Source of the DNA: Entrophospora sp. SA101
Lineage: Eukaryota; Glomeromycota; Glomeromycetes; Entrophosporales; Entrophosporaceae
Direction: 5' to 3'
Assembly: GCA_958430865.1 (NCBI GenBank)
Contig: CAUDNR010001480.1
Span: 33,526-90,789, forward strand
DNA length: 57,264 nucleotides
The notes beneath the pieces are model-generated. The model did no database searches. It was not told the DNA's origin and worked only from the letters and a program-made list of their open reading frames with translations. Numbering within the stretch: position 1 is the first letter of the stretch; the number at the start of each line of letters is the position of its first letter. The translations under genes were made by a program, and so were the position numbers. This document shows, piece by piece, positions 53,903-57,264 of the stretch.

Positions 53903-54421
53903 AATTTTAGTTATATCTTTAGTTCACGACAATGTTGGATTAAAGTTATAAATTAATATCCACCTCCACTATTATCCACAAATTTATTTGTGCTTTTTAA
54001 TGAAAAATAAAACTGTTCTTGGAAAATAACTTTGATATAGGAGTTAAACAATGCATGTGATTATTTTTTATTAGACATATAGTTGCACATTCCGCTTCCG
54101 CAAATACTTAACCTTAGATGTTACTTTTTTTTGGGTTATCTGTATATTGACATACAATTCAAACAATGTCTTCCATTATTGAAAATTGCAAGATGAGATT
54201 AATTTTCCTATACATTCACACAATCATGTTAAATAAAAAATGGCGAACTAAAAGGACCTCACTTTGTTGATATAAAAATGTCACCGGAATGGCAACACAC
54301 AAATAAATAAATATACATCATGGTTATATGATGTAAATACAAATAAAAATATATTCATTAATTTTGATCTAGAATTTCCTGTGCTACTTCATGAGGCAAA
54401 TGATCATAATCATCATTATCT
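53210..54421. repeat. Large inverted repeat, left arm (at least 1.2 kb)
   Basis: Positions in this arm pair with the right arm so that coordinates sum to 110,474, with no insertion or deletion across the whole visible length. Only a few substitutions were seen near 53212-53250. The inner edge is at 54421; the outer edge cannot be seen because the right arm runs off the window. Confidence 0.88.
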
Positions 54422-54790
54422 AAACAATATTGTGCATATTCCCTAGAAACATAATAAAGGGATTTATTTGCAAGAAAACCTTCTTCTTTGGGATTATCTA
54501 AATTAACCACACAGTGTGCATATAGTTTGATAAATTGAAATTATTATTTATATGTACTAAAGAGATACCATTAATATATGATACATGTGTACTTAATTGT
54601 CTTTTTAACTTCAGCAAGATTTACTTACCACATTTGTTTCTCCTATTCCTGCATTAATGATTAATCTTTGATTAGGTCTTGGATTAGATGGTGTTGGAAT
54701 GATGTTTCTAGAGGCATTAGAATTATTAGTCTCAGGAGTATTAGAATCATTAACCTTGTGAGTGTTGGAGTTTTTTCACCTAGTTTTAAT
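54363..54790 (-). pseudogene. Minus-strand gene fragment of unknown family
   Basis: Reading the minus strand, an open stretch encodes NASRNIIPTPSNPRPNQRLI, then INAGIGETNV followed by a good splice donor (GTAAGT), and, after about 100 bases, NLDNPKEEGFLANKSLYYVS, REYAQYCLDNDDYDHLPHEV and AQEILDQN with a stop at 54363. No start codon or acceptor that joins them cleanly was found. The last 19 codons lie within the inverted repeat and recur on the plus strand at 56054-56116. I do not recognise the family. Confidence 0.4.
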
Positions 54791-54932
54791 AATATAAAGT
54801 ACAGTGAAAAATCCATCTCAGATGTAAATGGAAAAATGCGTTACTGAAACAGGCCACTGAATACCCAATAATTAATCCGATCCAATCATTAATCGTTTTT
54901 CAATTGCAATTCATAAAGAAATAGATCATTAA

Positions 54933-56052
54933 TTGAGAATCTGTCGAATTTCTGGAATACCCTTTCGATTATTAACATTGTTGATGATATTCTTTCTCTT
55001 GTGTCTGGTGTATTTCTTGGTGACTGAGATAATCCCTCAAAGATTTTATTCGGAAAGCTTTACAGATATTTTCAAAGAGATTAAAGTATTAATTGATAGT
55101 GGCAAGCATTACCGCTTTGTAATTACAGGAAACCCCGGAATTGGAAAAAGTTATTTCCTTTTCTATGTACTGTATGAGTTAGTAAAAATTGGAGAAACAA
55201 TGTTACTAGACAGTCACGATCATGATAAATTCATCATTTTCAATAACAGCATGGTTGAATTGGAAATTTAGGGCATATTTTGAACAAAGAGACTACACGG
55301 TATCTAGATATCAAGGAACCTTTTGTCTCATCACCAAATCCACATTATTACAAGGAGCTTCCATACACAACAATGCGATACATGTTAATCTGAAGTTTAA
55401 ATGAGATTTATTATTGCAAAGATGTCATGTTTCCACATATAGAAGAAAATGAAATGTTGAGTCAATTTGATAGATGGGGTGAAATACCAAGATTTGTATT
55501 GGAAAAGAATGAGACATCAGAAAATTCTCTTGAAAATGCAATTGTTACTAACAACCTGAAAAAATGTATACAGAGTATTGGAGGAATTGATAGCCCTGAT
55601 TATATTAGTCATTGAATCCTCCATATTATCACCATTGATTATTGTTCCACAACCATAATATTCGCCTCCGCCTATGTAGTTGAGAAAGTTGCAGAACATT
55701 TTGAACTTTCAAAAAAAATGAGGACTTGTTACATTCCTTTCTGCCTCATGAGATGGTTGATTAGGTTTACTTCATGGGAAACTATTTGAAAAGTATGTGC
55801 ATAATATTTTGCGTAAAGAGGGAACATTTCATACTCGTAACTTGGTGGAGTATTACTTTCAACTAGCTTATGAAAATATTGCCTATGTTGATTCTTTGAT
55901 TCCGAATGTTGGACTTTTTCAAATGACAATTTCACAAAAACATTACATCAAAGTAGCCACACTAAAGATATGGTTGGCAAAAATAAATATTTGTTATATT
56001 TTGTTGTTTCCATGCGGAATAGATTTATTTCCTCTTTGGAATAGAGTTGGAA
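54933..56052 (+). pseudogene. Crinkler (CRN)-type protein, broken
   Basis: An N-terminal hydrophobic segment is followed by a P-loop NTPase motif (FVITGNPGIGKSYFLFYVLY), then a stop at 55269-55271. Later frames carry FDRWGEIPRFVLEKNETSEN and NNLKKCIQSIGGID, FASAYVVEKVAEHF, and, in yet another frame (55797 onward), GTFHTRNLVE and DSLIPNVGLFQMTIS, in the order seen in CRN-family proteins of these fungi. Several frameshifts and stops interrupt it and it ends abruptly at the inner edge of the right inverted-repeat arm. CRN proteins were first described as oomycete effectors; in Glomeromycotina they are numerous with largely unknown roles. Confidence 0.7.
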
Positions 56053-57264
56053 AGATAATGATGATTATGATCATTTGCCTCATGAAGTAGCACAGGAAAT
56101 TCTAGATCAAAATTAATGAATATATTTTTATTTGTATTTACATCATATAACCATGATGTATATTTATTTATTTGTGTGTTGCCATTCCGGTGACATTTTT
56201 ATATCAACAAAGTGAGGTCCTTTTAGTTCGCCATTTTTTATTTAACATGATTGTGTGAATGTATAGGAAAATTAATCTCATCTTGCAATTTTCAATAATG
56301 GAAGACATTGTTTGAATTGTATGTCAATATACAGATAACCCAAAAAAAAGTAACATCTAAGGTTAAGTATTTGCGGAAGCGGAATGTGCAACTATATGTC
56401 TAATAAAAAATAATCACATGCATTGTTTAACTCCTATATCAAAGTTATTTTCCAAGAACAGTTTTATTTTTCATTAAAAAGCACAAATAAATTTGTGGAT
56501 AATAGTGGAGGTGGATATTAATTTATAACTTTAATCCAACATTGTCGTGAACTAAAGATATAACTAAAATTTTACTTATCCAATTGAAATAGGTCGTCTA
56601 CATACGAAAGCCGTGATGGCCTCTGTCCAGATCTTGCTGTGTCAAAGGATTCAATAACATTCCGAATCAACAACTAAATTCATAAATAACACGTAAGATT
56701 AAAGGAAGTTAAATGTCACAACAAATAATCAATATTAATACATACCGCCCATTTCATTACACATTCATAAAAATAAACGAAATCCTTCATTTCAGAAAAT
56801 TTTCGAGGAAGATTAGCGTTATTGATCTCATTTAATCTATACGCTCCTAAATTAACGTTTAGTTCAAACTTACCAGTACCTTTTTTATAATAAAAACTTT
56901 CCAATAAACGAACATACATACCACAATAATCAATATAAAATAAATGTATTCGAAGGCGGAAGCTTCGACCGCCAAATAAATATAATGTCTTAGGAAGTCG
57001 TCTTCTGTTCTTAATAGTTTCTTTTACGATCTCCGCAAACATATTATTTAAGTTATTTGTTATTTTTTCTAGATCATCCTTTGCTGTTGGTCTCGTGCCC
57101 TCTACATAGATAAGCTGATACTTGTTGGCATCTATTATATATCCCGCGCCATCGGCACGATTTTGAGTTTTATGAACAGTCAGAGCAAATGCATTCTGAA
57201 GAGGAAATTGATTCCTTGATGCTCTCTTACCATAAACTTCAAAGTAAGATGTTTCTCTTTGAAC
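56053..57264. repeat. Large inverted repeat, right arm (continues beyond the window)
   Basis: Reverse complement of 53210-54421. It spans to the last base of the window, so the arm is at least 1,212 bp. The inner junction at 56053/56054 cuts straight into the CRN pseudogene. Confidence 0.88.
56572..57264 (-). CDS. PIF1/unknown-domain fusion, inverted copy (partial, 5' end outside window)
   Basis: Minus-strand copy of the 3' part of 52762-53902. It enters the window inside the PIF1 part (QRETSYFEVYGK, NQFPLQNAFALTVHKTQ), passes through the same NRADGAGYIID junction, and ends with the same two-exon structure (first exon to 56746, intron 56745-56674, last exon 56673-56572). The frame is open throughout the visible part. 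Both arms share the fusion point, so the fusion is older than the inversion. Whether the complete gene outside the window is intact cannot be told. Confidence 0.5.

Overview
The window looks like nuclear DNA of an arbuscular-mycorrhizal fungus (Glomeromycotina, Rhizophagus-like). This is an inference. It rests on very AT-rich sequence, short GT-AG introns (about 75-180 nt), and conserved fungal housekeeping genes mixed with families known to be expanded in these fungi: TKL-type kinases with an HCDLHSGN catalytic loop, BTB-TLDc proteins, PIF1-like helicase pieces and a Crinkler (CRN) fragment. No tRNA, rRNA or CRISPR array was recognised.

Region 1 (1-20.5 kb) is accessory DNA around one core gene. 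A 3.9-kb block carrying two broken kinase genes occurs twice, at 1542-5434 and 12452-16345, offset by exactly 10,911 bases with no difference seen beyond the first few bases. Between the copies lie a decayed PIF1 C-terminus, an intact MET30/sconB-type F-box/WD40 gene (7270-9256, with a first exon at 7270-7419), a PIF1 N-terminal fragment and a third broken kinase. After the second copy come an intact BTB-TLDc gene (16381-17997) and the only intact kinase (18928-20460).

Region 2 (20.5-31.5 kb) holds a Mutator-like non-autonomous element, a five-exon Maf-family pyrophosphatase with a 94-bp fold-back element in its last intron, a four-exon Zn(II)2Cys6 transcription factor, and a second BTB-TLDc gene on the minus strand.

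Region 3 (31.5-46 kb) is rearranged. Decayed proteasome alpha4 and ribosomal protein uL13 copies (31984-33534) are an inverted duplicate of the intact pair at 40551-43387. A multi-SANT/Myb protein with a mitochondrial-like N-terminus lies between them, next to an unusual array of hairpins (37381-37663) with differing stems and a shared loop. A 1000-N gap follows. An ELYS-type nucleoporin gene is split: its 5' half is on the minus strand beside the gap and its 3' half is on the plus strand 4.5 kb away, and both halves carry the same 77 bp.

Region 4 (47-51.3 kb) is a compact core cluster: a six-exon SKA1-type kinetochore protein, a rhodanese-methyltransferase fusion, and an eight-exon farnesyl/geranylgeranyltransferase alpha subunit divergent from it. 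Region 5 (51.3 kb to the end) is accessory again: a PIF1 C-terminus fused to an unfamiliar domain, present in both arms of an inverted repeat of at least 1.2 kb that flanks a CRN pseudogene.

The genes do not form one pathway. The core genes serve ubiquitin-proteasome turnover (Met30, alpha4), translation, prenylation, nucleotide clean-up, and nuclear pore/kinetochore function. The accessory genes are signalling-like or mobile-element derived.
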